Assembly: GCA_016281165.1 (NCBI GenBank)
Contig: JAEEIC010000068.1
Location: 1 to 14,108, forward strand
Direction: 5' to 3'
DNA length: 14,108 nt
Source: Bacillota bacterium
Lineage (GTDB): Bacteria; Bacillota; Clostridia; Peptostreptococcales; Anaerovoracaceae
Shown piece after piece: positions 13,986-14,108 of this stretch. Positions within the stretch are counted from its first letter, which is position 1; every line of letters starts with the position of its first letter. The position numbers and the translations under genes were made by a program. The notes beneath the pieces were generated by a model. That model was not told the DNA's origin, did not search any database, and saw only the letters and a program-made list of their open reading frames with translations.

Positions 13986-14050
13986 GAAGGGGGACTTGTC
14001 AGAGGACAGGTCCTTTTTCGTATAATAAACGCAAGTCCCCTTCAGGGACT
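13986..14050. repeat. Nested inverted repeats overlapping the tRNA terminator
   Basis: GAAGGGGGACTTG (13986-13998) can pair with CAAGTCCCCTTC (14032-14043) over 12 pairs with one bulged G, a fold that excludes the terminator hairpin. The right arm can instead form a small hairpin AGTCCC (14034-14039) with GGGACT (14045-14050). A perfect TATAAT is at 14021-14026, but no good -35 sits at the normal distance (TTGTCA is 19 bases upstream). The remaining bases to 14108 have one frame without a stop but no start codon, so I call no gene there. Confidence 0.5.
13992..14018 (+). terminator. Intrinsic terminator after tRNA-Lys
   Basis: GGACTTGTC (13992-14000) pairs with GACAGGTCC (14005-14013) over nine positions with one T-G wobble around the loop AGAG, followed by TTTTT. 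It lies 14 bases after the CCA end. Confidence 0.85.
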
Positions 14051-14108
14051 CGGACCCGAAAGGGCGTGAAGGTCCGGCGGAGCTCGCGCTCATCGATCCC
14101 AAAGACAG

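Noticed and set aside
14029..14108. Stop-free plus-strand frame at the right edge, ending with residues like ELALIDPKD
   Set aside because: It looks mildly protein-like, but the frame has a TAA at the left and no ATG, GTG or TTG start in the visible part, so it cannot be called a gene from this window.
1..14108. Mobile element, prophage, CRISPR array or defence system
   Set aside because: No transposase, integrase, phage structural gene, direct-repeat/spacer pattern, Cas protein or restriction gene is visible; the tRNA-Lys has no adjacent integrase or repeated 3' end.

Overview
The window is GC-rich bacterial chromosome, and the gene content fits a Bacillota (Firmicutes), Clostridia-like bacterium. 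Support comes from AGGAGG-type ribosome binding sites, a lipoprotein-anchored solute-binding protein, a BspA-type leucine-rich-repeat protein ending in S-layer-homology domains, Gram-positive-style intrinsic terminators, and a CCA-encoding tRNA-Lys. No mobile element, prophage, CRISPR array or toxin-antitoxin pair is visible. No species-level assignment is possible from the sequence alone.

Left part (1-4571). The window opens inside a YqeY/GatB-like protein gene. A structured, gene-free leader (about 381-565) follows; its last hairpin contains the ribosome binding site of a large secreted surface protein (566-3082) built of a signal peptide, BspA/LRR_5 repeats, three FIVAR-like helical repeats and three SLH-like modules. 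A bidirectional terminator separates it from two genes on the minus strand: a 96-residue protein resembling the cyclic-phosphate-processing receiver (cREC) family and a membrane-anchored alpha/beta hydrolase.

Centre (4572-11993). A near-consensus promoter drives a complete oligopeptide ABC importer followed by a cysteine aminopeptidase: oppA, oppB, oppC, oppD, oppF and a pepC/bleomycin-hydrolase homologue. Gene junctions are tight (12-24 bp gaps or overlaps), except that a terminator-like hairpin lies between oppA and oppB. The likely logic is capture of peptides by the lipoprotein OppA, import through OppBC powered by OppDF, and trimming of the imported peptides in the cytoplasm by the PepC-like enzyme. 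A good terminator closes the unit.

Right part (11994-14108). A roughly 600 bp stretch without a convincing gene holds two imperfect hairpins and a GTTATATAAC palindrome; the same 10-mer occurs upstream of the cREC gene. Next come a secreted or anchored S9-like alpha/beta hydrolase, then a tRNA-Lys(CTT) with its own consensus promoter and a terminator nested inside a larger inverted repeat. The last 90 bases carry no identifiable gene start.

Overall this is mostly ordinary housekeeping and nutrient-uptake DNA. The parts most worth a second look are the leader of the surface-protein gene, the shared palindrome, the divergent catalytic motif of the operon-linked peptidase, and the small cREC-like gene with its leader hairpin.
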